Below, piece by piece: positions 7,359 through 16,142 of a stretch of DNA of 64,000 nucleotides; positions within the stretch are counted from its first letter, which is position 1; each line of letters opens with the position of its first letter. Source of the DNA: Legionella cherrii. GTDB lineage: Bacteria; Pseudomonadota; Gammaproteobacteria; Legionellales; Legionellaceae. A program made the translations under genes and the position numbers. The notes below the pieces were generated by a model, which was not told where the DNA came from, made no database searches, and saw only the letters and a list, made by a program, of their open reading frames with translations. The DNA lies in NCBI RefSeq assembly GCF_900635815.1, contig NZ_LR134173.1:2264001-2328000 (forward strand). Reading direction: 5' to 3'.

Positions 7359-8741
7359 TTAGATGATGAGTAAGTACATAGCACCTGGTCCACGTAATAC
7401 TTGAACCAATAACTCTTGTTTTTTCTGTTGAGCAATTTGTTGCAACGTTTTAACGTCTTTAACAGGAGCTTTGTTTGCAGAGATAATGATGTCTCCGGGT
7501 CTTAAACCAGCACGCCATCCTGCACTTGTTTCTGAAGCACCGACAACTTGGACACCAACCACGTTTCCATGAGGAGGGGTTTCTTGCTCAAAGTTTCTTA
7601 ATGCCAGTCCATAAAGGAACGGATTCTCTGATTGCATTTTTTGTTCATGAGATTTAATGTCAGTGACGACTGCATCCAGAGTGATAGTCTTTCCATCACG
7701 CTGAACAACCATTTTAACATTGGAACCGACACGTAATAGACTAATGGTAGTCTTTACCTGAGTTGCCTGTGTGATTTTTGTGTTGTTAATCTGGGTAATT
7801 ATATCACCTGATTTTAAACCAGCACGTTCAGCAGGGGAGTTTGGATTAACTTGTGATACCAAGGCACCTTGAAAATCTTCTGGATATCCTAATGAATGAG
7901 CAAGCTCTGGGGTTAAATGTTGAACAAATATACCCATTAAACCTCGATGAATTGAGCCAAATTTGATTATCTGTTGGGCAACATCTTTGGCCATGTTAAT
8001 GGGGATCGCAAAACCAATTCCCACATTGCCACCATAAGGAGAAAGAATTGCAGTATTAATCCCAATCAATTCTCCTTTTGTGTTAACTAATGCACCACCA
8101 GAATTACCTGGGTTAATTGCCGCGTCAGTTTGAATAAAGTTTTCTACACCTTCAATATTTAAATCACTGCGTTTTAAGGCACTGACAATACCAAATGTTG
8201 CAGACTGACTGTTACCAAAACTGTTTAAACCAAAAGGATTACCAATTGCAACAACAAAATCACCCACTTGCAGCTGATCTGAATCACCTATAGGTAAGGA
8301 TTTTAAATTGGTAGCATTAATTTTCAATATAGCTAAATCAGTTTCGCTATCACTGCCAATCAGTTTTGCTTTTAAACGTCGACCATCTTGCAACGTAATT
8401 GTGACAAGTTCTGCATGACGGATTACGTGATCATTCGTAATAATGATCCCGTTTTGCGCATCCACTATGACACCAGAACCTATGCTTTCAAATTTTCGTC
8501 CTTTTTCGGCATTGGGTTGCTGACGTTTTTTGTTATTTTGCGCTTCATCATCAGTGCCAGGTGGTGTTGTATTTGCAGGCAGATAGCCCTGTACTGCAAC
8601 ATTTACAATAGCTGGCATGATGTTTTTCAATGCTGGGGCCAAACTGGGCATGGCAGTAGGGGCTGCTTCATTGGCCGCATAAGTGAATGAGGCTGTTATA
8701 AGAAGCAGGGTACTTATAATGAACTTGATATGTTTTATCAT
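7359..8741 (-). CDS. htrA: Periplasmic serine protease HtrA/DegQ
   Basis: The 460-residue protein has a signal peptide (about residues 1-22, ending FTYA). The trypsin-like domain carries the full triad: H105 in ITNDHVI, D135 in SETDLAILK and S214 in NPGNSGGALV. Two PDZ domains follow (roughly 265-360 and 375-455: GDIITQINNTKITQ and GDIIISANKAPV). HtrA/DegQ proteases refold or degrade damaged envelope proteins. An L. pneumophila htrA/degP homologue is reported as needed for stress tolerance and intracellular growth. The loop around residues 55-85 is rich in Asn, Lys and Gln, like the LA loop that controls oligomer activation. It lies 5 bases downstream of pgeF and probably forms the end of the miaB-rluD-pgeF unit. 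Confidence 0.95.
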   Translation of the reverse strand: MIKHIKFIISTLLLITASFTYAANEAAPTAMPSLAPALKNIMPAIVNVAVQGYLPANTTPPGTDDEAQNNKKRQQPNAEKGRKFESIGSGVIVDAQNGIIITNDHVIRHAELVTITLQDGRRLKAKLIGSDSETDLAILKINATNLKSLPIGDSDQLQVGDFVVAIGNPFGLNSFGNSQSATFGIVSALKRSDLNIEGVENFIQTDAAINPGNSGGALVNTKGELIGINTAILSPYGGNVGIGFAIPINMAKDVAQQIIKFGSIHRGLMGIFVQHLTPELAHSLGYPEDFQGALVSQVNPNSPAERAGLKSGDIITQINNTKITQATQVKTTISLLRVGSNVKMVVQRDGKTITLDAVVTDIKSHEQKMQSENPFLYGLALRNFEQETPPHGNVVGVQVVGASETSAGWRAGLRPGDIIISANKAPVKDVKTLQQIAQQKKQELLVQVLRGPGAMYLLII

Positions 8742-8746
8742 AATTA

Positions 8747-9484
8747 TTAGTCCTGAGGTTGATCATTAAACCAGATTAAGGTAGCTATTCTACCTGTTTG
8801 TGATGCTCTTCGATAGGAATACAACTCATTTTTTAACTCAAAAGTGCATAATTCAGACTGATACACTGCTTTTATGCCCTTTGAAGTCAAAATAATTTCA
8901 GCGATTAGAGGTAAATTAGCCAACCATTTTCCATTAACAGGCTTGAATGCTTGTTTACTTAAAGGATAAGTATCGGTAAACGTTTGGTATACTTCTTCAC
9001 CCACTTCATAACATTTTTGACAAATTGATGGTCCTATCCAGGCGAGTACATCGGATGTCACGCTGTTCATCTTATCAAATGTATTTTCAATAATACCATG
9101 AGCTAATCCTTTCCAACCAGCATGAATTGCGGCAATTTCGGTACCTTGTACGTTACAAAGCATTATGGGCAGACAATCGGCGGTAAGAATTGCTAAAGGA
9201 TGATTCATGGAGCGGGATACAGAGGCATCCGCGTTTCTATTGGGATCTTCTTCAGCAATAACACAAAGCGTACTATGCGTTTGATGTAACCATTGGGGTT
9301 CGCCGGGTAAGTGCAACAATTCCATAAGTTGTTGTCTGTTTTGCAACACGTGCTGTTCATTATCACCCACATTCAAACCCATATTATTGCTGTCATAGGG
9401 TGCCTGGCTATACCCGAATAGACGAGTTGTGCTTAGGGCAGTGATATTCTTTGGCGCTGGCCAATTTGCTAGGTTATTCTTCAT
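8747..9484 (-). CDS. pgeF: Peptidoglycan editing factor PgeF (YfiH, DUF152 laccase-like)
   Basis: The 245-residue form starts at ATG 9484, whose first codons overlap the rluD stop (ATGAAGAATAA). A longer frame back to 9523 is possible but exceeds the family. Signatures are the H, C and H zinc/copper site residues: QTHSTL, ILTADCLPIMLC and AAIHAGWKGLAHGI. The family was first called polyphenol oxidase. In E. coli, PgeF is reported to remove wrongly incorporated L-Ser from peptidoglycan precursors, and related proteins act on purine nucleosides. The rluD-pgeF order is conserved across proteobacteria, which supports the call. Confidence 0.9.
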   Translation of the reverse strand: MKNNLANWPAPKNITALSTTRLFGYSQAPYDSNNMGLNVGDNEQHVLQNRQQLMELLHLPGEPQWLHQTHSTLCVIAEEDPNRNADASVSRSMNHPLAILTADCLPIMLCNVQGTEIAAIHAGWKGLAHGIIENTFDKMNSVTSDVLAWIGPSICQKCYEVGEEVYQTFTDTYPLSKQAFKPVNGKWLANLPLIAEIILTSKGIKAVYQSELCTFELKNELYSYRRASQTGRIATLIWFNDQPQD

Positions 9485-10442
9485 AATGCTCGTCCAATGT
9501 GTTAAGAAGAAATTGAAAGTCATCAGGTATTGGAGCTGTAAACGTCAACTCATTTTCTGTTTTTGGATGATACAATGAGAGCGTACGCGCATGCAGTGCC
9601 TGTCGTTTAAAATCTTGGAGTACAGTTCGTAACTGTTCTGTTGCATGAGCTGGAAATCGCATTCGACCTCCATACAGCGGATCCCCGACAACAGGGTGAT
9701 TGATATAGGATAAATGAACTCTAATTTGATGAGTTCGTCCGGTCATTAGCTGGACATCCAGTAAGGTAAAATCCTGATATTGTTTGTTGATTGAATAATG
9801 AGTTATTGCTTGTCTGCCTTGTTCTTGCACGGCCATTTTTAATCGATTTCGTGGATGTCGGCCAAACCCTGTATCAATGATACCCCCTGAAATAATATGG
9901 CCTTGTACTAAAGTAATATAGTGACGTTGAATCTCACGGGCTTGCATTTGACGAATCAAAGAAGTATGAGCCGGTAATGTTTTTGCTACAATTAACAGAC
10001 CCGTTGTATCTTTATCTAATCGATGGATGATGCCTGCTCTAGGTAAGTGCTGTAAGGATGGGGCATGATATAACAAGGCATTCACTAAAGTATGATTTTT
10101 GTTTCCCGCTCCTGGGTGAACGACCATATTTGCAGATTTGTTGAGTACTAAAATGTCTTCGTCTTCATGAACAATATCTAAAGGAATTTTTTCCGGGGTG
10201 GAATGAGTAAAATCCTTATCCATTAAAGTGAAGTTAACATTAATTTCAATCAAATCTCCATCTAAAGTTTTGTCTTTAGGCTTACAGGATCTCTGATTGA
10301 GTGTGATTGCACCATTTTTAATCCAACTACTGATTTGTGAGCGCGAGTAATCAGGAAGTAAGTGTGCGAGTACACTGTCAATTCGTTGATTGTGGTACTC
10401 GCGAGGAACAGTTAATTGTTTATGAATATGCTCAATCATCAA
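9474..10442 (-). CDS. rluD: 23S rRNA pseudouridine synthase RluD
   Basis: The 322-residue protein has an N-terminal S4 RNA-binding domain ([20 protein letters not shown] through GDLIEI) and an RsuA/RluA catalytic domain with [15 protein letters not shown], where D143 is the nucleophile. RluD makes the pseudouridines at 1911, 1915 and 1917 in helix 69 of 23S rRNA. Length and S4 domain fit RluD better than RluA, which lacks S4. The ATG overlaps the miaB stop by 4 bases, and pgeF overlaps its end, so the three are probably translationally coupled. Confidence 0.93.
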   Translation of the reverse strand: MMIEHIHKQLTVPREYHNQRIDSVLAHLLPDYSRSQISSWIKNGAITLNQRSCKPKDKTLDGDLIEINVNFTLMDKDFTHSTPEKIPLDIVHEDEDILVLNKSANMVVHPGAGNKNHTLVNALLYHAPSLQHLPRAGIIHRLDKDTTGLLIVAKTLPAHTSLIRQMQAREIQRHYITLVQGHIISGGIIDTGFGRHPRNRLKMAVQEQGRQAITHYSINKQYQDFTLLDVQLMTGRTHQIRVHLSYINHPVVGDPLYGGRMRFPAHATEQLRTVLQDFKRQALHARTLSLYHPKTENELTFTAPIPDDFQFLLNTLDEHYEE

Positions 10443-11782
10443 ATTGTTTCAATCTCAACTTCAATGAGACGCCCTCTTAATGAATTAGGTAATGCATCAT
10501 TAATTTGCACATTGACGAACTGGCCTATTAAATGAGCAGGACCGTCAAAATTAACTACTCGATTGCATTCGGTCCGACCGGAAAGTTGCTGAGCATCTTT
10601 TTTAGCATGACCAGTAACTAATATTTTTTGTATACTTCCAACCATGGATTGACTGTAACGAGAAGCATTGAGCAGTAGTCTATTTTGCAATATCTGCAGT
10701 CTTTGCTTTTTCACTTCCATCGGCGTGTCATCTGGTAAATTCGCTGCAGGGGTACCCGGTCTTGGGCTATAGATGAAACTAAAAGAAGTATCAAAACCTA
10801 TTTCATGAACCAAATCCATAGTGTCTTGGAAATCTTTATCTGTTTCTCCTGGGAAACCAACAATAATGTCGGTGGATAAACGAATATCGGGACGTACCTT
10901 GCGTAATTTTCTGATTTTAGATTTAAATTCCAAAGCAGTATAACCGCGTTTCATTAATCCTAAAATACGATCAGAACCACTTTGTACTGGTAGATGGAGA
11001 TGATTAGCCAATTCTGGTACTTCTGCATAAGCATTAATTAAATTATCTGAGAACGCCAAAGGATGTGACGTTGTAAAACGGATTCTCCCTATCCCTTCTA
11101 TAGCAGCAAGATAATGAATTAAAAGGGCCAAGTCAGCGATATCACCATTCTCCATCATGCCACGGTAATCATTAACATTTTGTCCTAATAAATTGATTTC
11201 TCTCACGCCTTGGGTTGCTAATTGATAACATTCAGCCAGCACATCATCAAAAGGACGACTAATTTCAGTACCGCGGGTATAGGGGACAACACAGAAGCTG
11301 CAGTATTTACTGCAACCCTCCATAATCGAAACAAATGCAGTTGGACCTTCAGCTCTCGGGGCGGGTAGGTGATCAAATTTTTCTATTTCGGGGAAACTGA
11401 TATCAACTACTGGCTTTTTCTTTTCCATGCGCTCATTGAGCAATGCTGGAAGTCGGTGTAATGTTTGTGGGCCAAAAACGATATCGACAAAAGGAGCTCT
11501 TTTAATGATGTCTTCACCTTCTTGACTCGCAACACAGCCACCTACACCAATCACTACGTGAGGATTTTTGGCTTTATATTCACGCCATTGCCCTAATTGA
11601 GAAAAAACTTTCTCCTGTGCCTTTTCACGAATAGAGCATGTGTTGAGTAATATCACATCTGCTTCTTCAACGTGTTCCGTTTTAACCAAGCCATGTGATT
11701 GCAGCAAAACTTCTGCCATCTTAGTTGAATCGTATTCATTCATCTGGCAGCCGTTGGTTTTGATGTATAGTTTTTTAGCCAT
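10439..11782 (-). CDS. miaB: tRNA-2-methylthio-N6-dimethylallyladenosine synthase MiaB
   Basis: The 447-residue protein has three domains: UPF0004 with its [4Fe-4S] cysteines C12, C49 and C83 ([23 protein letters not shown]), radical SAM with CSKYCSFC near residues 157-164, and a C-terminal TRAM domain ([20 protein letters not shown]). MiaB adds a methylthio group to i6A37 of tRNAs that read UNN codons. All cluster ligands are present. It heads the miaB-rluD-pgeF-htrA string. The true phoH/ybeY neighbours seen in other gammaproteobacteria are not here. Confidence 0.96.
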   Translation of the reverse strand: MAKKLYIKTNGCQMNEYDSTKMAEVLLQSHGLVKTEHVEEADVILLNTCSIREKAQEKVFSQLGQWREYKAKNPHVVIGVGGCVASQEGEDIIKRAPFVDIVFGPQTLHRLPALLNERMEKKKPVVDISFPEIEKFDHLPAPRAEGPTAFVSIMEGCSKYCSFCVVPYTRGTEISRPFDDVLAECYQLATQGVREINLLGQNVNDYRGMMENGDIADLALLIHYLAAIEGIGRIRFTTSHPLAFSDNLINAYAEVPELANHLHLPVQSGSDRILGLMKRGYTALEFKSKIRKLRKVRPDIRLSTDIIVGFPGETDKDFQDTMDLVHEIGFDTSFSFIYSPRPGTPAANLPDDTPMEVKKQRLQILQNRLLLNASRYSQSMVGSIQKILVTGHAKKDAQQLSGRTECNRVVNFDGPAHLIGQFVNVQINDALPNSLRGRLIEVEIETI

Positions 11783-11815
11783 ATCAAATCTACTTTAAAA
11801 ATGTATCTGAGTGTA

Positions 11816-11961
11816 GCAAAGCAGTCTTGTATATCCTTTTCCTCATACGAGGAGAAGGGGCCCAAAAGGGCGGATGAACGAATAACTAGGATTACCCTCA
11901 ATCCTAACCCTTTCCCAAAACGGGAGATGGGATTTTAAAATGAATAACAAGACTGCTTTGC
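11816..11961. repeat. MITE-like element with perfect 15-bp terminal inverted repeats
   Basis: GCAAAGCAGTCTTGT at 11816-11830 recurs exactly in inverted form at 11947-11961. The 116 bases between hold a further hairpin (CCTTTTCCTC / GAGGAGAAGG near 11835) and the phrase CCTCAATCCTAACCC often seen in such debris. No coding frame is inside. The length and terminal repeats suit a non-autonomous mobile repeat, or a very long stem-loop, between the MFS gene and miaB. Confidence 0.5.
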
Positions 11962-12004
11962 TGTACCCAGGTTACTTAATTCCAGGAAGTGTCGTATTAT
12001 TTCA

Positions 12005-13300
12005 TTAATGTACACTTTGGCAATAAGTTTCTTTAATTTTTGGTAAAATAATTAAGGCAATAAGCATTCCTATGGGAAGAATAGCAAGTCCGGTATGGTA
12101 CGCTTCCAATGGATATACCCGAACATTCCCATTCAGTTCACCTTTCCACATTCTATCAAGGATAAAACCAATCAGTGGTTGTGCGAGCGCAATACCTATC
12201 ATATTCATCATGTTCATAAAGCTTAAGCCCGTAGCAACATATTTTTTATTGCATAATTCTTTTGCTACAGTAAATGCAGGTAAAAAACCTGCGGAAAATA
12301 TACCAAATGCGAACAATAACAGTTCCATATAGATTTCGTTATTAATTGGAGCAAAAATGAAAATCGTAGAACAGATAAGTGCCCCGATGCATCCGATGTA
12401 CATCGGTGGTTTGCGTAAGCCAATACGATTTGAAAAAATTCCCCATAAGGGGCTAGCAATCGCCCAACCAATAAACACTAAAGAAATATAATTTGCAGCG
12501 GTCGTCTTGGTGATCTCCATTTTAGTCATCAGGAAGGGAACACCCCATAAGCCGCAAAAAACTGGGGTTGCCATATACATGAGGCCGCCATAGCAAGCAA
12601 CTAACCAAAGTTGTTTATTTTTTATTAGCGACAATAAACTGGGTATTAAAGGTTCTTCTTCAATAGGATGATGGTGAGTGATTTCATGATTCTGAGGAGT
12701 ATCTTTAGCAATGACACTGAGTAGGACCGCAAGAACAAGACCAATGGTGCCCATAATAAGCATGCTTTGACGCCAACCAAAAGCATCAATTAATAATGCT
12801 AAAGGTGCTTCACCACCAATGGCTCCTAACATTCCTATGGTAACCATAAGACCTGTAAGCAAGGCAAACCGTTGTGAAGAAAACCAATTCGCAGCGAGTT
12901 TCATGGTACCTACGGCTGCAAAGGCTGACCCAAAACCTATCATCAATCGGGCGACACAGGCCATAAAAAAGTTATTGGTCATACCAAAGGCAATGGTACT
13001 TACAGCACAAACAATAGTAGCTAGGGTTAATAATCGTTGTGGACCGAAATAGTCCATTAATACACCACCAGGTAATTGCATTGCGGCATAGGAATAGAAA
13101 TAGACACCCGATAGAATTCCTAATGTTTGGCTGGTAACTGCAAAATCCCTCATTAGTTCATTACTCATAACGCTGGGTGATACTTGTAAAAGACATTCGT
13201 AAAAATAAAATAAACAACCTAAGCCCCATACCATCCAAGGCATTATCGATTGAATCCCAAAATTAATTAGTGATTCGGACCGTGTATTGTATTGTTCCAT
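12005..13300 (-). CDS. Major facilitator superfamily transporter
   Basis: The 431-residue form starts at ATG 13300, because GGAGAG lies ten bases upstream. The in-frame ATG at 13324 has no ribosome site. Twelve membrane segments are visible. The loop between segments 2 and 3 has the MFS signature (GGVLMDYFGPQRLL), the FYFYECLLQVSPSVM motif is in segment 1, and a His/Glu-rich central loop (HEITHHHPIEEE) follows segment 6. The first segment resembles the Pht and related amino-acid/nucleoside carriers of Legionella and Francisella. The substrate cannot be assigned from sequence. Confidence 0.85.
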   Translation of the reverse strand: MEQYNTRSESLINFGIQSIMPWMVWGLGCLFYFYECLLQVSPSVMSNELMRDFAVTSQTLGILSGVYFYSYAAMQLPGGVLMDYFGPQRLLTLATIVCAVSTIAFGMTNNFFMACVARLMIGFGSAFAAVGTMKLAANWFSSQRFALLTGLMVTIGMLGAIGGEAPLALLIDAFGWRQSMLIMGTIGLVLAVLLSVIAKDTPQNHEITHHHPIEEEPLIPSLLSLIKNKQLWLVACYGGLMYMATPVFCGLWGVPFLMTKMEITKTTAANYISLVFIGWAIASPLWGIFSNRIGLRKPPMYIGCIGALICSTIFIFAPINNEIYMELLLFAFGIFSAGFLPAFTVAKELCNKKYVATGLSFMNMMNMIGIALAQPLIGFILDRMWKGELNGNVRVYPLEAYHTGLAILPIGMLIALIILPKIKETYCQSVH

Positions 13301-13657
13301 GCTTTTATCACTCTCCAAATTCATTTATATGAAATTGATTTTGTATCTACTACTTCGATCATAAACTAAGAATTGAGTCTGACTTGATACTGAGGGATTC
13401 TTCAATTAAAAGAATGCTCAGCTGTAGGCTTACTCTACCTTACTTTTCTGACCATAGCGCACTCTAAAGTTTTACTTTGTGAGTATGCGAAGTATGTATT
13501 TTGAATAAAAACTGGGAATAGCTCCGTAGGTTAGATTGTTAAAACCTCGCGTCACTTCTAAATGCAGTTTTTTAAATTACAAAGTCAACCGGCAACGTTA
13601 ACACACAAATACATAAATTTCACCATGTAAAATATTAACATTTTGTGCATTATTTGT
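13301..13657. other. Non-coding gap between MFS gene and L,D-transpeptidase gene
   Basis: I see no coding frame, RNA or clear repeat in these 350 bases. They must hold the promoter of the MFS gene on the minus strand, but no box pair stands out. Confidence 0.5.
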
Positions 13658-14392
13658 CTACTGTTCGTTTGGATCATCAGGGGGTTCAATTACTACACGA
13701 GTACCTTTCATGCCATCACCGGGAAGATCAATAAACTCTTCATTAAGCCAACGTGCATCTTCAATAAACATTCTGACACAACCGTGACTTGCTCTGAAAC
13801 CTGGTACATCGTAACTTCCATGCAATGCATAGCCTCTGAAAAAATGCATGCAATAGGGCATTAAAGCCCCTCCATCATTACCATCAGCTCTTCTTGGGAA
13901 TACAGTGGACACGCAGTCTATATCTTGTTTGCGAATAATTCGAAATGAACCTGTGGGGGTACTGCACCCTCCTATGACACCAGGACATTTTCCTATTCCC
14001 GAAGAAATTGGCCCCCACCAGAGTAACTCTCCATCTTGATCATAGGCACCCCAAGCTAATTTTTTTTGACTCACATAAATTGCTTTTTCTCCTGTAGATT
14101 CAATATATCTTGGAAAAGGAGAAACGTCATATATTGTTAGTCGATCGATGTTTTTGGGTACAGCAATAGTCATTCCTGGACGCAATGAAGTATTCATGCG
14201 GTTAATTCGTCGTACCATATCTTGTTCTTCGGCATTGGGAAATAGTTTTTCCCAACTTTCGCCATTTTTAATTTTCATGCAGAAATAATCAGGTGAATTG
14301 CATAAAGTCTCACCATACCGCGTATAGGCAAGAGCGAGCTGACTGAATGTTAGTAAAGCGATTGAGACGGTCATTGATATCATATTCTTCAT
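13658..14392 (-). CDS. Exported L,D-transpeptidase (YkuD), EnhA-like
   Basis: The 244-residue protein starts at ATG 14392; an upstream in-frame TTG at 14404 is rejected because GAG sits at ribosome-site distance from the ATG. A signal peptide covers about residues 1-22 (ending QLALA). A Cys-rich, LysM-like stretch (IKNGESWEKLFPNAEEQD, LRPGMTIAVPKN) follows. The YkuD domain has H191 in YALHGSYD and H203/C205 in RASHGCVRM. Such enzymes make 3-3 peptidoglycan cross-links or anchor lipoproteins. The EnhA proteins of Legionella, named for enhanced host-cell entry, belong to this ErfK/YkuD family. Whether this copy affects entry is inference. It is transcribed alone. Confidence 0.85.
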   Translation of the reverse strand: MKNMISMTVSIALLTFSQLALAYTRYGETLCNSPDYFCMKIKNGESWEKLFPNAEEQDMVRRINRMNTSLRPGMTIAVPKNIDRLTIYDVSPFPRYIESTGEKAIYVSQKKLAWGAYDQDGELLWWGPISSGIGKCPGVIGGCSTPTGSFRIIRKQDIDCVSTVFPRRADGNDGGALMPYCMHFFRGYALHGSYDVPGFRASHGCVRMFIEDARWLNEEFIDLPGDGMKGTRVVIEPPDDPNEQ

Positions 14393-14723
14393 AAATGATC
14401 TCAATTAGGGTCATTGTATTCTCTATAGCGGCACTTTAAAAAATAACTTTAAAATGGGAAAGCTTCCATTTGATGCGAATAAATTAAGTAGAAAAAACTT
14501 TGGGCAAATGGACTTGGTATTATCCTGGTATTTATAAGGAGGAATATTAAGGATAATCCTAAGTGCAAAAAAGGGAAAAGTTACTTAAGATTTAAACGGC
14601 GCTGAGATGTCAGAAAAGCAGGGAGGTAATATAAAAACACAAATCCTCATAAATTCTTGAGCCAGCGAGCTGAAGCATTTTGACCTAACAATTTATATGA
14701 GGACCTGTGTTTTTAATTATTTG
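14393..14723. other. Non-coding gap between L,D-transpeptidase and secreted-protein genes
   Basis: Apart from the long inverted repeat at 14633-14714, I see no gene or promoter consensus here. A stretch with AAAAAG, GGAGG and similar words does not lead into a usable frame. Confidence 0.5.
14633..14714 (-). terminator. Long imperfect stem-loop after the secreted-protein gene
   Basis: AAAAACACAAATCCTCATAA pairs with the opposite arm at 14690-14714 (AATTTATATGAGGACC and TGTGTTTTT), leaving about 35 bases between. It begins ten bases past the stop and ends in GTGTTTTTATATT on the minus strand, as expected for an intrinsic terminator. The stem is much longer than usual, so it may be a repeat or RNA-stabilising element. 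Confidence 0.55.
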
Positions 14724-15365
14724 CTAACCTAGAAAGGGTAGAATCGCAAAGTGTCTCATGATTTCTTCTGCTCTGACTCCATATGTACCTGAAGCACCAG
14801 GAACACCTACAGTAGTTAGAGCCCCATTTGCTGTGTCAAAAACTGGAGCTGATGCTGCACCTACACCCCATGCTGTTGCAGAGGCTGTAACAGCAGCACT
14901 TGGATTTCCAGTTCCAGTGACAATAAGTGCTAAGTTAGCATAAGCAGTAGTTGGAGGCGTAAAGGTTGTAGCTGTTGCTGTTGTTGCAGGAACTGTTGTT
15001 GTGGTTACAGAGTCATAAACTACTGTTGAAACAGTTCCAATTGATGTTTTAAGTGGTGTTACTGCTACAGAGCTAATACCAGTACATGAAGTTGAGCTGT
15101 GTGTGTTTGAAGCAGACCATTTGACAGTTACAGTACCATTATAAGCAACGGTTGCAGTTGTTGAGCATGGTCCAGTACTGTCTGATACTACAACAGAAAT
15201 ACTTGAAGCCGTACTTCCAGCGTTGCCTGAAGTGGAGTCCACATTGCCAAGGCCATTAATTATGACGAGTTGTCCACTTGTGACCCCAGCCGCAAAAGCG
15301 GAGCTTGTTGCGAATAAGGCAACTGCAAGGGTAGATTTTAAAAATGTATGTTTTAATTGTTCCAT
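14724..15365 (-). CDS. Exported Ser/Thr/Ala-rich protein of unknown function
   Basis: The 213-residue protein has an AAGGAAG ribosome site and a classic signal peptide (basic LKHTFLKST, hydrophobic core, cleavage after SSAFA). The mature part is low in charge and rich in Ser, Thr, Val and Ala, with a Thr/Ala-Pro region (VTTTTVPATTATATTFTPP). Just two Cys are visible in the mature part (GPCSTT, SSTSCTGIS), suggesting one disulfide. It ends with a short distinct tail (AEEIMRHFAILPFLG). I do not recognise a family. Such proteins are typical type II secretion or surface substrates; that is inference. It lies between the flagellin cluster and the transpeptidase but is transcribed separately. Confidence 0.7.
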   Translation of the reverse strand: MEQLKHTFLKSTLAVALFATSSAFAAGVTSGQLVIINGLGNVDSTSGNAGSTASSISVVVSDSTGPCSTTATVAYNGTVTVKWSASNTHSSTSCTGISSVAVTPLKTSIGTVSTVVYDSVTTTTVPATTATATTFTPPTTAYANLALIVTGTGNPSAAVTASATAWGVGAASAPVFDTANGALTTVGVPGASGTYGVRAEEIMRHFAILPFLG

Positions 15366-15707
15366 TTAAATATTCTTCCTTTGATTAATGATTAAACAAC
15401 AAAACGTGGAATATACTGCAACCACTCGTGGTAAAGTCTAGCATAAAATTGCAAATCTGTAGTAATTTTCAAAATAAAGTTTTTTCAATTATTTCAGTGA
15501 GTTGACAATTAATTGAAATGAAAACAAACACACGTTGATTGAATGTCCAATAATGGCGCTTGTTTGAAAAAAGGGTGAATAGCGCTCGTCATCCTGAGTA
15601 CAGTGATGGGGTATTTCTCCATCGTAACACCATAGCTACAACACGAATAGTTCCTCGTTGTACTCGGGATGATTCCCAGCGCTTTTTCTGGCTAGATTGA
15701 TTATCTG
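15366..15707. other. Non-coding gap before fliS end
   Basis: The gap holds one copy of the dispersed palindromic repeat (15588-15673) and, near 15366-15540, AT-rich DNA that should carry the promoter of the secreted-protein gene. No other gene is seen. Confidence 0.5.
15588..15673. repeat. Dispersed palindromic repeat, copy 1
   Basis: It begins GTCATCCTGAGTACAG and ends TTGTACTCGGGATGAT, near-inverted ends about 86 bases apart, with CATCGTAACACCATAGC in the middle. Five further copies lie near 25.2, 41.4, 48.3, 52.8 and 61.4 kb. Confidence 0.75.
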
Positions 15708-16127
15708 TCAAGACGGGCGTGATGAATCCGATTCTGGATGAACAGGGCTAACTTTTTGCCACGCATCATGCAATTGCGCAAGCAATGAATTAGATTGTGC
15801 TAACAATTCTTTGTCATTATTAAGATTGGCTTTTAATAACAAAAATTCGATATGTCCATATAATTGGAGTAAGTTATCTGCTATTTCCCCACCTTGATCA
15901 TGGTTCAAGCTGTTTTTTAAACCTTCAATGATACTTAATGCTTTACTGATATGCTCTCCCTTTTCTTGTATTTCCTTGCGTTCGATATTACCTTGTGCTG
16001 TAGCAATATGAGTTCGGGCACCTTGTAACAACAAATTAATTAATTCATGAGGAGAAGCAGCATCAATACGAGTTTGTAGTTCAATTGTTTTATATTGATT
16101 TATAACTTGTTGATAAGGTTTTTTCAT
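15708..16127 (-). CDS. fliS: Flagellin export chaperone FliS
   Basis: The 139-residue, mostly helical protein opens with YQQVINQYKTIELQTRIDAA and SPHELINLLLQGARTHIATA, the FliS signature. FliS binds the C-terminus of unpolymerised flagellin in the cytosol and delivers it to the export gate. It lies 15 bases after fliD in the flaA-flaG-fliD-fliS order usual for polar flagella. The C-terminal tail (VHPESDSSRPS) is polar and not conserved. Confidence 0.93.
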   Translation of the reverse strand: MKKPYQQVINQYKTIELQTRIDAASPHELINLLLQGARTHIATAQGNIERKEIQEKGEHISKALSIIEGLKNSLNHDQGGEIADNLLQLYGHIEFLLLKANLNNDKELLAQSNSLLAQLHDAWQKVSPVHPESDSSRPS

Positions 16128-16142
16128 TAATCATGCTCCAAT

